From Acinetobacter pragensis (GTDB lineage Bacteria; Pseudomonadota; Gammaproteobacteria; Pseudomonadales; Moraxellaceae): a DNA stretch of 64,000 nucleotides. Positions 34,642-44,717 of the stretch are shown here, piece by piece. A program made the translations under genes and the position numbers. Location: NCBI RefSeq assembly GCF_001605895.1, contig NZ_LUAW01000034.1:54-64053 (forward strand), given 5' to 3'. Position 1 is the stretch's first letter. Every line of letters starts with the position of its first letter. The notes under the pieces were generated by a model. The model ran no database searches, was not told the DNA's origin, and saw only the letters and a program-made list of their open reading frames with translations.

Positions 34642-35964
34642 ATGACGACTCCTAATCCATCTTCAGAAAATATACTGGAACGACTGTTTAAGCTGAGTGA
34701 AAATAAAACCAGCTTTAAAACAGAGGTGTTAGCCGGTGTAACAACATTCCTTACGATGTGTTACATCATTATTGTCAATCCGATGATTTTGTCCGAAACG
34801 GGCATGGATCATGGGGCTGTCTTTGTTGCAACTTGCCTTGCAGCGGCAATCGGCTGTTTAGTCATGGGTTTAGTGGCGAACTATCCTATTGCGCTGGCAC
34901 CCGGTATGGGCTTAAACGCCTACTTTACCTACTCGGTATGTTTAGGCATGGGCGTGCCTTGGCAAACTGCGTTGGCTGCGGTTTTTGTATCAGGCTTGGT
35001 ATTTATCGCCATCAGCATGTTTAAAATCCGAGAAGCGATTGTCAATGCAATTCCAATGTCGCTCAAACTGGCGATTGGCGGCGGTATTGGCTTATTCCTA
35101 GCGCTGGTTGCGCTGAAAAATTCGGGCATTATTGTTAAAAATGATGCCACTTTGGTCGGTTTGGGTGATCTGAGCCAGCCTTCGGTCATTTTGGCGCTGT
35201 TTGGCTTTTTACTGATTGTCATCATGCACCAGTTCAAAGTACGCGGTTCAATTATTATCAGTATTTTGGCGGTAACTGCAATCGCAACTGTTTTGGGCTA
35301 TAACCAGTTCCAAGGCATTGTGGGAGAAATTCCTTCCATTGCTCCGACATTTATGCAAATGGATTTTTCCGGCTTGTTTGAAGCCAGCTTGATTGGCGTG
35401 ATCTTTGTATTCTTCCTGGTTGATTTATTTGACTCTACAGGGACATTGGTTGGGGTTTCACACCGTGCCGGCTTGTTAAAAGACGGCAAATTGCCGCGTT
35501 TGAAAAAGGCGCTATTTGCAGATTCAACAGCTATTGTTGCCGGCGCTGCATTGGGAACATCTTCTACTACACCGTATATTGAATCTTCAGCTGGTGTAGC
35601 TGCAGGCGGTCGTACCGGCTTAACTGCAGTAGTCGTAGCCGTACTGTTTGTTCTATGTTTATTCTTGGCGCCATTAGCGCAGTCTGTGCCTGGTTTTGCA
35701 ACTGCGCCAGCATTGCTGTTTGTTGGTGTGCTGATGATTCAGGGAATTGTGCATATTGAATGGGATGATATTACAGAAGCTGTACCTGCTTTTTTAACCA
35801 TCATCTTTATGCCATTTGCGTATTCAATTGCTGACGGTATTGCAATGGGCTTTATTAGCTATGCATTGATTAAGCTGTTTACAGGCAAAGCGAAAACTGT
35901 ACCGTATATGGTGTGGATTATTGCTGCGCTTTGGGCATTAAAATTTGCGATGTTTGGCGGTTAA
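34642..35964 (+). CDS. NCS2-family purine permease (AzgA-like)
   Basis: Inner-membrane transporter of 440 residues. It matches the AzgA/guanine-hypoxanthine-adenine permease group: EVLAGVTTFLTMCYIIIVNP, APGMGLNAYFTYSV, LKLAIGGGIGLFLALVALKNSGI, FFLVDLFDSTGTLVGVS, and GTSSTTPYIESSAGVAAGGRTGL. About 12-14 helices. It imports adenine, guanine or hypoxanthine; the adjacent adenine-deaminase-type enzyme favours adenine or hypoxanthine salvage. An AGGGG ribosome site lies before the ATG. Confidence 0.92.
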   Translation: MTTPNPSSENILERLFKLSENKTSFKTEVLAGVTTFLTMCYIIIVNPMILSETGMDHGAVFVATCLAAAIGCLVMGLVANYPIALAPGMGLNAYFTYSVCLGMGVPWQTALAAVFVSGLVFIAISMFKIREAIVNAIPMSLKLAIGGGIGLFLALVALKNSGIIVKNDATLVGLGDLSQPSVILALFGFLLIVIMHQFKVRGSIIISILAVTAIATVLGYNQFQGIVGEIPSIAPTFMQMDFSGLFEASLIGVIFVFFLVDLFDSTGTLVGVSHRAGLLKDGKLPRLKKALFADSTAIVAGAALGTSSTTPYIESSAGVAAGGRTGLTAVVVAVLFVLCLFLAPLAQSVPGFATAPALLFVGVLMIQGIVHIEWDDITEAVPAFLTIIFMPFAYSIADGIAMGFISYALIKLFTGKAKTVPYMVWIIAALWALKFAMFGG

Positions 35965-36028
35965 TTTTCCAGACAGATCAAAGGGTGTAAACTCAGTTTG
36001 CACCCTTTTTTTATTTTTATGAGGATAA

Positions 36029-37033
<1,005 letters not shown>

Positions 37034-37044
37034 TTGCTGAGCTG

Positions 37045-37072
37045 AAAAAAGGCAGCACAGGCTGCCTTTTTT
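37045..37072 (+). terminator. Terminator after the purine operon
   Basis: AAAAAAGGCAGC, ACAG, GCTGCCTTTTTT. Strong hairpin. Confidence 0.92.
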
Positions 37073-37105
37073 ATTTTAAATTATCGGACAGATTGAATAT
37101 AAATA

Positions 37106-37456
37106 ATGAAAACCATTTTGAAAACTGCGGTTATGGCCAGCGCTGTCAGCTGTTTCGCGCAAGTACAGGCAGGGCAATCAGCTGTGCAGAAAATGCTGAA
37201 ACCGGTCATTGAGCATCAATGCAGTATGGAATTGAAAGACTCTAACTTATGGAAAGCTTCTACATTTTTAATGACTGAGCGCAATAAGCAGCAGTTTCAG
37301 CAGGAGGTTTGCAGCTGTGTGGGAGAGAATGCATTAAATGAAGTGCCTGCGGCTGAACTGGCGCATGCTGCTGTCAGTACGGAAGCAAAGAATCAGCTGA
37401 TTCATAAAGCCGTGCTGAATACCGTTAAAGGCTGTGTCATCCAGCTGAAAAGATAA
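37106..37456 (+). CDS. Secreted four-cysteine protein, paralogue A
   Basis: Periplasmic protein of 116 residues. The signal peptide ends at VQAGQ. The mature part has four cysteines, Cys39, Cys69, Cys71 and Cys110. The CxC lies in EVCSCVGENA. The same spacing (30, 2, 39) occurs in the lipoprotein at 38342, with further matches (W.AS/T..MT, VxxxELAxAAV/LATAAL). Function is unknown; conserved cysteines suggest disulfides or metal binding. The stop codon lies inside a 25-bp inverted repeat. Confidence 0.72.
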   Translation: MKTILKTAVMASAVSCFAQVQAGQSAVQKMLKPVIEHQCSMELKDSNLWKASTFLMTERNKQQFQQEVCSCVGENALNEVPAAELAHAAVSTEAKNQLIHKAVLNTVKGCVIQLKR

Positions 37457-37493
37457 AAGCGCTTCATGAGCGCTTTTATCTTTTCAGCTGGAT
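37439..37493. repeat. 25-bp perfect inverted repeat overlapping a stop codon
   Basis: The two 25-bp arms (37439-37463 and 37469-37493) are perfect complements around a 5-nt loop (TCATG). The left arm covers the last codons and the TAA of the four-Cys gene. The inner 13 bp (AAAAGCGCT side) resemble an ordinary terminator; the outer part extends it unusually far. Confidence 0.9.
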
Positions 37494-37574
37494 TGCTGAT
37501 ATTTATGGGTCAAAGTCTGTAGATGTAGAATAGCGATGTCAAATATTTATCGCATTGTGCTGACAGAGAAAATG

Positions 37575-38129
37575 TTATTTTCCTTGGCGAATCATGCTTT
37601 TTAAGACATTGTCCTTATCAATAAAATGATGTTTCAGCGCGGCTAAGATATGCCCCGCGAGCAATAAGCCGGCTGCCCATGAAATGTAAATATGCAGCGG
37701 CTTGACCACAGCCAAAATGTCCGAATCTTCCTGTACTAAGCGCGGTATATCAAATAAATACAGCACAGGCGCTGGGTGTCCTGCGCTCCAGCTGAATAAG
37801 CAGCCTGTAATTGGCAGTGCCAGCAGCACTAAATACAATGCTAAATGACCCAAATGCGCCAGTTTTTTCATCAGCGGGGACATGCTGTCCGGCAGTTCAG
37901 GCGCGGGATGCGTATACCGCCAGAAAATTCGAATGATCACTAAAAAGATGATGGTTGTTGCTATGTTTTTATGCAGGGTGATGACTTGGCCTTTGAAACT
38001 GCCGTCGGTTTCGTAGCTTAAAAAATTACCGCTGTAAAAGCCGATAAGCCATGCGGCGATAAAAATAATCGCCATCAGCCAGTGCAGCAGCTGCGCTGTA
38101 CGCGTGTAGTATCCAGTTGTATTTTTCAT
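37575..38129 (-). CDS. cybB: Cytochrome b561 family protein
   Basis: Di-heme inner-membrane protein of 184 residues with four helices. Heme ligand histidines fit AQLLHWLMAIIFIAAW (helix 1), VITLHKNIATTIIFLV (helix 2), and the C-terminal HIYISWAAGLLLAGHILAALKHHF (helices 3-4). E. coli CybB oxidises quinol and passes electrons to superoxide. It is flanked by the two four-Cys proteins on the opposite strand, which is intriguing but unproven as a link. Confidence 0.9.
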   Translation of the reverse strand: MKNTTGYYTRTAQLLHWLMAIIFIAAWLIGFYSGNFLSYETDGSFKGQVITLHKNIATTIIFLVIIRIFWRYTHPAPELPDSMSPLMKKLAHLGHLALYLVLLALPITGCLFSWSAGHPAPVLYLFDIPRLVQEDSDILAVVKPLHIYISWAAGLLLAGHILAALKHHFIDKDNVLKSMIRQGK

Positions 38130-38341
38130 TTTGCATCAAGCTATTTTAGGTTGATGCATGCTATTTTATCTCGGACTTTAAAAAAAGTGAAATTTAGGAA
38201 CATAGCGTTGAAAATCTGCAACGCTCAGTAGTGTTTTATTAATGTACATTCGCGGTGTATTTGTATATTGGCTATTTCTTAATTTTTCGTCTTTGGGCAA
38301 AATAGCCTGCCGAATTTTATAAATACATTAAGGAACAAATT

Positions 38342-38737
38342 GTGAAAAAACTTCTTGCTGCTATGGCGCCTTTAGCACTTGTTCTTTCAGCGTGCACTGC
38401 AACAGGCACATCGACTGGAACCGCATCTTCTGCAGGAACCGCGCAGTCAGCAACACAGCAGCTGGGTATGACTGCAATTAAAATTGCTATTAATGCAAAA
38501 TGCACTACAGAGCTGAATACCCTTCCTGCTTGGAAAACCGCAACTAAAGTAATGACTTCTACTCAGCAGCAAAATATTCAATCTGAAATTTGCGGCTGCG
38601 TGAGTGAAAAAGCGCCTGAAAGTGTAACCGCTGTAGATTTGGCGACAGCTGCGCTGGACCCGAACGCGCGTGCTACAATTGTAAGCAATGTGGTTTCTAA
38701 AACAATTAATGCCTGTGTACAAGAAGCTGTAAGCTAA
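38342..38737 (+). CDS. Four-cysteine lipoprotein, paralogue B
   Basis: Lipoprotein of 131 residues: lipobox VLSAC (Cys18), then a Thr/Ser/Gly linker, then a domain with Cys54, Cys84, Cys86 and Cys125. The CxC is in EICGCVSEK. The domain is a paralogue of the protein at 37106 with identical cysteine spacing. The start ATG lies at the end of an AT-rich promoter region. Function is unknown; an envelope location is well supported. Confidence 0.75.
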   Translation: MKKLLAAMAPLALVLSACTATGTSTGTASSAGTAQSATQQLGMTAIKIAINAKCTTELNTLPAWKTATKVMTSTQQQNIQSEICGCVSEKAPESVTAVDLATAALDPNARATIVSNVVSKTINACVQEAVS

Positions 38738-38846
38738 GCATTGAAATGCCTGAGTGAAAAACGGGCATTATGCGCGAGGCAATTTAATTGTTTCGCGGTT
38801 CAATTGTCATTATTCAGAAATCACTGAATGGTGAGAGATGATATAG

Positions 38847-38879
38847 AAATAGGCTGGCAGAAGTTCGGCCTATTTTTTT
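38847..38879 (+). terminator. Terminator after the lipoprotein gene
   Basis: AAATAGGC and GCCTATTT (8-bp perfect stem) with a loop of about 13 nt and a T-run. Confidence 0.75.
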
Positions 38880-38900
38880 GCAAATGAATAGGTAAATAAG

Positions 38901-39473
38901 ATGAAAATTGCAGGTGCTGATGAAGCGGGGCGCGGGCCATTGGTTGGTTCTGTGGTGGCTGCGGCAGTTATATTGGATCCGAATAATCCGATTGAGGGTT
39001 TAAATGACTCAAAAAAACTGACAGAAAAAAAACGTGAAAAACTGTTTGTGGAAATTCAGGAAAAAGCCTTGGCATGGGCGATTGCTGAATGTTCTGCTGC
39101 TGAAATTGACGAATACAATATTTTGCAGGCATCTTTGCTGGCCATGCGCCGCGCTGTCGAAAAACTTGAAGTTCAGCCCGAACATTTGCTGGTGGACGGC
39201 AATAAAGTGCCGCAAGGCCTAAGCATGAGCTGTGATGCTGTGATTGGCGGAGATGCGATACATCCCGAAATTTCTGCAGCCAGTATTTTGGCCAAGGTTA
39301 GCCGGGATCGTGAGATGGTTGCATTGGATACGCTCTATCCGCAGTATGGCTTTGCCAAGCACAAGGGCTATCCAACCAAAGCGCATTTCGAGGCGATTGC
39401 AGAACATGGGGTGATTTCAGAGCACCGCAGAAGTTTTGGGCCCGTCCGTAAAGCGTTAGAGCAGGGAAATTAA
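38901..39473 (+). CDS. rnhB: Ribonuclease HII
   Basis: Cuts the RNA strand in RNA-DNA hybrids and removes misincorporated ribonucleotides. The 190-residue protein begins [21 protein letters not shown], with the catalytic Asp7 and Glu8, then [20 protein letters not shown] (third Asp) and [14 protein letters not shown]. The start ATG is well placed, and the length is normal for bacterial RnhB. A hairpin terminator follows. Confidence 0.95.
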   Translation: MKIAGADEAGRGPLVGSVVAAAVILDPNNPIEGLNDSKKLTEKKREKLFVEIQEKALAWAIAECSAAEIDEYNILQASLLAMRRAVEKLEVQPEHLLVDGNKVPQGLSMSCDAVIGGDAIHPEISAASILAKVSRDREMVALDTLYPQYGFAKHKGYPTKAHFEAIAEHGVISEHRRSFGPVRKALEQGN

Positions 39474-39507
39474 GATATGCCTCATTTATTAGGTATATAA
39501 AAAACTT

Positions 39508-39532
39508 AAAGCGGCTGAATAGCCGCTTTACT
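39508..39532. terminator. Bidirectional terminator between rnhB and csrA
   Basis: TAAAGCGGCT, ATTC loop, AGCCGCTTTA (minus strand) with a T-rich tail (AAGTTTTTTATA). It also closes rnhB on the plus strand. Confidence 0.8.
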
Positions 39533-39551
39533 TTCACTTCTAACTTTAATA

Positions 39552-39806
39552 TTAGCGATTAAAGTTGTTCTGTGACAGATTATCATCTTCAAAAGAAGGC
39601 TGATAATCTTGATCGAGATGTTGAAGATGTTCGTGCATAGCGCGTTCATGTTGAATACGTTGGTAAATTTCTTCACGATGAACGGATACTTCTTTTGGAG
39701 CATTTACGCCTATACGCACTTGATTGCCTTTAACGCCAAGAACAGTCACGCTGACTTGGTCCCCAATCATCAATGTTTCTCCGACACGTCGAGTCAGAAT
39801 CAGCAT
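39552..39806 (-). CDS. csrA: Carbon storage regulator CsrA with extended C-terminus
   Basis: Post-transcriptional RNA-binding regulator of 84 residues. The core [49 protein letters not shown] is canonical. The C-terminal tail of about 25 residues ([20 protein letters not shown]) exceeds the roughly 61 residues of E. coli CsrA and is polar and probably disordered. The ATG at 39806 has an AAGGAG site. It sits downstream of lysC, separated by a strong hairpin. Confidence 0.95.
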   Translation of the reverse strand: MLILTRRVGETLMIGDQVSVTVLGVKGNQVRIGVNAPKEVSVHREEIYQRIQHERAMHEHLQHLDQDYQPSFEDDNLSQNNFNR

Positions 39807-39957
39807 GTTTATCTCCTTGCAAAACGCTAAACCTGCAATTGATCTAGAATGTAAAATCACAACCTGAAAAAGCAAAGAAAATTTATTAAATTATAGTAAC
39901 TATCGTGGTTACAGATTTAATTTTAATAAATTTTCTAAAAATCCTCAGGCTTAATAT

Positions 39958-39995
39958 AGCAGAGCCACTATACGAAAAACTATAGTGGCTCTGCT
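39958..39995. repeat. 15-bp perfect inverted repeat between csrA and lysC
   Basis: AGCAGAGCCACTATA and its exact complement (39981-39995) flank an 8-nt loop. The plus strand runs into TTTATTTG, the minus strand into ATATTAAG. It may end lysC transcripts or mark an RNA end. Confidence 0.8.
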
Positions 39996-40050
39996 TTATT
40001 TGTAATGTTTTTCAAAAACTGTCTAACAATGACAATTGATGACACATTAT

Positions 40051-41331
40051 TTACGCACGTACACTTGACTCGCCGTGTTCACGGTCTAGGCCAAAGGCTG
40101 TATGCAGTGTGCGGACAGCAAGTTCTAAATAATTTTCTTCAATGATCACTGAAATTTTAATTTCAGAAGTCGAGATCATTAAAATATTAATGCCTTCATC
40201 AGCCAATGCCGTAAACATTTTGCTTGCGACGCCTGCATGTGAGCGCATGCCTACGCCAACAATAGATACTTTTACGATGTCATCGCGGGTAGCGACTTCG
40301 CGTGCGCCAATTGCTTTGGCTGTCGCTTCTAGAATCGCTTTAGCTTTCGCTAACTCACCGCGGTTTACTGTAAACGTGAAGTCAGTGGTGCCGTCTTCTT
40401 CAACGTTTTGAATAATCATGTCTACTTCGATGTTGGCAGCGCCAATCGGAGAGAGGATTTTAGACGCAATGCCCGGTTCATCAGGAACACCTAAAATCGT
40501 TAATTTTGCTTCGTCACGGTTAAACGCGATACCTGAGATAATTGGTTGTTCCATGTTGTCTTCCGCTTCAGTGGTGATCAGTGTTCCGACGTTTTGTTTG
40601 AAATTATCGTCGAATGCGCCATCATCGTCATTATCAAAACTTGATAATACGCGTAAAGGCACTTGGTATTTTCCAGCAAATTCTACAGAACGGATTTGCA
40701 GAACTTTAGAACCAAGTGATGCCATTTCCAGCATTTCTTCAAATGAAATGCGGTCTACTTTCTTTGCTTTTGGAGCAACGCGCGGATCGGTGGTATAAAC
40801 ACCGTCTACATCTGTGTAAATTTGGCATTCATCTGCTTTTAGTGCAGCAGCCAGCGCTACGCCTGAAGTATCAGAGCCGCCGCGGCCTAGTGTTGTTGTA
40901 TTGCCTTCAGCATCAAAGCCTTGGAAGCCGGCAACAACAATGACACGGCCTGCGTCTAAGTGCGCAGTCATGACATCTGTATCGATAGATTCAATACGTG
41001 CTTTGGTAAAGGCGTTGTCGGTTTTAATGCCAACTTGACGGCCTGTTAATGATTTAGCTTCTACGCCAATTGAATTCAGCGCCATTGCCAACATCGAAAT
41101 CGTTACCTGTTCACCTGTAGAGACCATCTGGTCTAATTCACGAGGGTCAGGGGTGTCCGTAATGGCTTTCGCTAAAGCAAGCAGGCGATTGGTTTCGCCA
41201 CTCATTGCTGAAACTACAACTACGACCTTGTGGCCGTGATCATGCCAGCGCTTTACACGACGAGCAACATTTAAAATGCGCTCTGGAGTACCCATTGAGG
41301 TACCGCCATATTTTTGAACGATTAATGCCAT
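40051..41331 (-). CDS. lysC: Aspartate kinase
   Basis: First enzyme of lysine, threonine and methionine synthesis: phosphorylates aspartate. The 426-residue protein has MALIVQKYGGTSMGTPERI at the start, VVVSAMSGETNRLLALA, GRGGSDTSGVALAAAL and two C-terminal ACT domains for amino acid feedback (ILGVPDEPGIASKILSPIG; VSIVGVGMRSHAGVASKMF). The ATG at 41331 is the family start; the longer frame begins at a non-standard upstream codon. Confidence 0.95.
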   Translation of the reverse strand: MALIVQKYGGTSMGTPERILNVARRVKRWHDHGHKVVVVVSAMSGETNRLLALAKAITDTPDPRELDQMVSTGEQVTISMLAMALNSIGVEAKSLTGRQVGIKTDNAFTKARIESIDTDVMTAHLDAGRVIVVAGFQGFDAEGNTTTLGRGGSDTSGVALAAALKADECQIYTDVDGVYTTDPRVAPKAKKVDRISFEEMLEMASLGSKVLQIRSVEFAGKYQVPLRVLSSFDNDDDGAFDDNFKQNVGTLITTEAEDNMEQPIISGIAFNRDEAKLTILGVPDEPGIASKILSPIGAANIEVDMIIQNVEEDGTTDFTFTVNRGELAKAKAILEATAKAIGAREVATRDDIVKVSIVGVGMRSHAGVASKMFTALADEGINILMISTSEIKISVIIEENYLELAVRTLHTAFGLDREHGESSVRA

Positions 41332-41523
41332 AACTATCCTTACCAAGTAAATAAGTCTAACGACTTAAAGCACTTACACATATTTGAAGCGAACTGTATT
41401 GAGCAGCTCCAAAATACCACGCAGCTCCTAAATTGCAATTCAGATTGCAATTTATCGGGATACTTTGTGCCTGACACCTTCAAAAAACAGTAATCAGACT
41501 TCATCTTGATTATTCAGCGGCTG

Positions 41524-41667
41524 TCATTGTGTGATTTCAGCATAAATATTGTTTGCAGCGCCATATATTTTCGGCATCTGCTTAAAGCTGTGCTGTTCAG
41601 CGCCGCGCTGTTTAAAACAGAATTGGCAGGCTGAACTGGCTAAGGCAAAAGCCAATAATATGACCAG
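41524..41667 (-). CDS. Possible small lipoprotein, non-ATG start
   Basis: A 47-residue frame begins with KLVILLAFALASSAC, a good lipoprotein signal with cysteine, then QFCFKQRGAEQHSF and KQMPKIYGAANNIY. An in-frame stop precedes it, so the only start is CTG at 41667, which has AAGG seven nt upstream; no ATG, GTG or TTG precedes the signal (a TTG lies within it). It follows the alaS stop by about 30 bp. It may be a CTG-started gene or a decayed one. Confidence 0.35.
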   Translation of the reverse strand: MVILLAFALASSACQFCFKQRGAEQHSFKQMPKIYGAANNIYAEITQ

Positions 41668-41696
41668 CTTTTACCTTGAGTGACTTGCAGTTTGAC

Positions 41697-44390
41697 TTAT
41701 TTCTGTTCAAGCCAAGCAGCTACGCTTGCCATAACAGGCGCAAGCTTGTCGCTGTATGGTGCGCCGCCTTGAGCCATATCTGGCTTGCCGCCGCCTTTAC
41801 CGCCAAGTTCTTGACCCAGATGCTTGATGATGTCGCCGGCTTTAACCGCTGAAGTGTATTCTTTGGCAACAGAGGCAATGAGGCTGACTTTGTCAGCATC
41901 AACAGCCGCGATGACAATCACAGCATTGTCTAATTTAGATTTAACACCGTCGTGCAGGTTGCGCAGTGATTTTGCATCAACACCTTGAACAGTGGTAATC
42001 AGCGTTTGACGGCCCGCAATTGTTTGAACTTGACTTAATAATTCAGCTGCTTGGAAGCTTGCTAATTTTTGATTCAATTGTTCAATTTGTTTTTGCAGGC
42101 TAGAAGCTGTATGAGCTAAAGATTCAACCTTTTCTAGGGTTTGATCTTTCTGCGCTTTGAGCAAATCATTAATTGCGTGAATATCGCGATCCGCTTTTTG
42201 AGATGCTTCAACAGCCTTAGTGCCTGTTACTGCTTCAATACGGCGAATGCCGGCTGCCACACCGCCTTCAGAGGTGATTTTGAATAGGCCGATGTCACCC
42301 GTGCGTTTCACGTGAATACCGCCGCATAGCTCAATTGAGAAGTTTTTATCTTCAATGATTGAACCCATAGACAATACACGTACTTCATCACCGTATTTTT
42401 CACCGAACAGCATCATCGCGCCTTTTTCTTTAGCCGCTTCGATGTCTAAAAGTTCTGTGGAAACTGCTGTGTTTGCAATCACTTCGCGGTTGACGATACG
42501 CTCAATTTCTTGAAGCTGTTCAAAAGTTACAGGCTGGTCATTGGCAAAGTCGAAACGTAAAAGTTCACTTGCAACCAATGAACCTTTTTGCTGTACATGC
42601 GAACCTAAAACTTGACGTAAAGCGGCATGCAGAAGGTGGGTTGCAGAGTGGTTACGTGCAGTGGCTGCACGGATATCCGCTTTGACAATCGCTTCTACAG
42701 CTTGAGCCGCTTTTAAGCTGCCCATGGTCACAATGCCTTGGTGGACGAATGCACCGCCGGATTTTTTGGTATCTTGAACTTCAAAAATACCTGTTTCGTT
42801 TTTGAAGATACCTGTATCGCCGACTTGACCGCCGCTTTCTGCGTAGAAAGGAGTCTGGTTCAATACAATCAGCGCTTCATCGCCTTCAGCAACTTCATCG
42901 ACCTGTTCGCCATCTTTATAGATTGCGATAATTTGACCTTGGCCGTCTGTCGCTTCATAGCCATCGAATTGAGTTTCGCCATCAACTTTTACAATTGAGT
43001 TGTAGTCGATTGCGAATTTACCTGCATCGCGCGCGCGTTGGCGCTGAGCAGCCATTTCGACTTCAAAGCCAGCTTCATCAATAGTCAATTCACGCTCACG
43101 CGCAATATCAGCAGTTAAGTCAGCAGGGAAGCCGTAAGTGTCATACAGCTTAAACACTACTGCGCCCGGAATAACTGAACCTTTCAGATTTGCAAGTTCA
43201 CCTTCAAGCAATTTCAGTCCTTGCTCAAGTGTTTTTGCAAATTGTTCTTCTTCTTTCAGCAGCTGGGCTTCAATACGGGCCTTTTGCGCTTCAAGTTCAG
43301 GATAGGCTTCACCCATCACAGCAATTAAAGGCTGCAGCATTTTGTGGAAGAAAGAGCCTGTTGCGCCTAATTTATTGCCATGACGCACTGCGCGGCGGAT
43401 GATGCGGCGAAGCACATAGCCGCGGCCTTCGTTTGAAGGGTTTACGCCGTCTGCAATTAAGAAGCAGCATGAACGCGCATGGTCAGCAACGACTTTCAGT
43501 GAAGCAGGGTAGTCTACGGGCTTGTTGGCTTCTTTGGCTTTTGCATCAATTTCAGCCGTATCCAGACCAATAATGTCAGCAGCATCTTTTAATAGGTTTT
43601 GGAACAGGTCAATTTCATAGTTTGAGTTGACATGCTGTAAAACTGCAGAAATTCGCTCTAAGCCCATGCCGGTATCGACAGAAGGTGCAGGCAGAGCATG
43701 CAATACGCCATCAGCAGTACGGTTGAACTGCATGAATACGTTGTTCCAGATTTCAATGAAACGGTCGCCGTCTTCTTCAGGAGTGCCCGGCAGGCCGCCC
43801 CAAATGTGGTCGCCGTGGTCAAAGAAAATTTCAGAACAAGGGCCGCAAGGGCCAGTATCACCCATAGCCCAGAAGTTATCGGAAGCGTATTTTTCGCCTT
43901 TGTTATCGCCAATACGGATAATACGGCTGGCATCTAGGCCAATTTCTTTGTTCCAAATATCAAATGCTTCGTCATCTGTATGGTAAACAGTGGCATAGAG
44001 TTTATCTTTTGGCAGCGCAAGCCAGTTGTCGCCAGTTAAGAACTCCCACGCGAATTTAATCGCATCGCGTTTGAAGTAATCCCCAAAGGAGAAGTTGCCC
44101 AGCATTTCAAAGAATGTGTGATGGCGCGCTGTGTAGCCGACGTTATCTAAGTCGTTGTGCTTGCCGCCTGCGCGTACGCATTTTTGTGAACTTGTTGCGC
44201 GGACATAATCACGTTTTTCTAGACCGAGGAAGCAGTCTTTGAACTGGTTCATACCAGCATTTGTAAATAATAATGTTGGGTCGTTGGCAGGAACCAGAGA
44301 ACTCGACGCGACACGTGTATGCCCTTGCGATTCAAAATAGCTTAAAAAAGCTTCGCGAATTTCAGCTGATGTCATAAAACGAGTACTCAC
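41697..44390 (-). CDS. alaS: Alanyl-tRNA synthetase
   Basis: Charges tRNA-Ala. The 897-residue protein has the class-II aminoacylation core (residues 1-about 460): [37 protein letters not shown]. The editing domain has [11 protein letters not shown] and [11 protein letters not shown] (zinc/editing His and Cys). The C-terminal C-Ala domain ends in [16 protein letters not shown]. The start at 44390 is GTG with GGAG nine nt upstream; ATG at 44375 is the alternative. Confidence 0.97.
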   Translation of the reverse strand: MSTRFMTSAEIREAFLSYFESQGHTRVASSSLVPANDPTLLFTNAGMNQFKDCFLGLEKRDYVRATSSQKCVRAGGKHNDLDNVGYTARHHTFFEMLGNFSFGDYFKRDAIKFAWEFLTGDNWLALPKDKLYATVYHTDDEAFDIWNKEIGLDASRIIRIGDNKGEKYASDNFWAMGDTGPCGPCSEIFFDHGDHIWGGLPGTPEEDGDRFIEIWNNVFMQFNRTADGVLHALPAPSVDTGMGLERISAVLQHVNSNYEIDLFQNLLKDAADIIGLDTAEIDAKAKEANKPVDYPASLKVVADHARSCCFLIADGVNPSNEGRGYVLRRIIRRAVRHGNKLGATGSFFHKMLQPLIAVMGEAYPELEAQKARIEAQLLKEEEQFAKTLEQGLKLLEGELANLKGSVIPGAVVFKLYDTYGFPADLTADIARERELTIDEAGFEVEMAAQRQRARDAGKFAIDYNSIVKVDGETQFDGYEATDGQGQIIAIYKDGEQVDEVAEGDEALIVLNQTPFYAESGGQVGDTGIFKNETGIFEVQDTKKSGGAFVHQGIVTMGSLKAAQAVEAIVKADIRAATARNHSATHLLHAALRQVLGSHVQQKGSLVASELLRFDFANDQPVTFEQLQEIERIVNREVIANTAVSTELLDIEAAKEKGAMMLFGEKYGDEVRVLSMGSIIEDKNFSIELCGGIHVKRTGDIGLFKITSEGGVAAGIRRIEAVTGTKAVEASQKADRDIHAINDLLKAQKDQTLEKVESLAHTASSLQKQIEQLNQKLASFQAAELLSQVQTIAGRQTLITTVQGVDAKSLRNLHDGVKSKLDNAVIVIAAVDADKVSLIASVAKEYTSAVKAGDIIKHLGQELGGKGGGKPDMAQGGAPYSDKLAPVMASVAAWLEQK

Positions 44391-44717
44391 ACCAAGTCAC
44401 TCCATAAATCTTGAATTTGGCTAATAGCATGTCAAGCAAGTCTTACATATAGATAAAGCTGGCTTGAGATACTGGCTTAAAATTTTAAAACGACAAATTA
44501 TAACGGAAAAAGCCACTGCGACCAATGATTTTCAGTTATCTCTATGACTTTTTATACAATTCATCTGAATTCATGCATTTCTCTGAAAATTGTCAAATTT
44601 TTGATTAATTTTTATTTCGGATTGTTTTGCATTTTTACATTGGCCACTCAGCGCCATTTGACTGGTTTTGATATTCAAATTTATTTGTATTTTGCAAAAA
44701 TAAATTGCGTGTGAATA
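44391..44717. other. Intergenic region upstream of alaS
   Basis: The 327-bp AT-rich stretch carries the alaS promoter and the 3' flank of the frame-broken gene. No further gene or repeat was found. Confidence 0.4.

Noticed and set aside
40142-40943. Long open frames antisense to lysC
   Set aside because: They are shadows of the strongly coding lysC gene, with no ribosome site and no recognisable domains.
41461-41696. T-box or lysine riboswitch near lysC/alaS
   Set aside because: No conserved T-box element or lysine-riboswitch architecture could be traced; only a lipoprotein-like frame is present.
43190-43986. Open frames antisense to alaS
   Set aside because: alaS is unambiguous on the minus strand; the plus-strand frames are by-products of its codon use.
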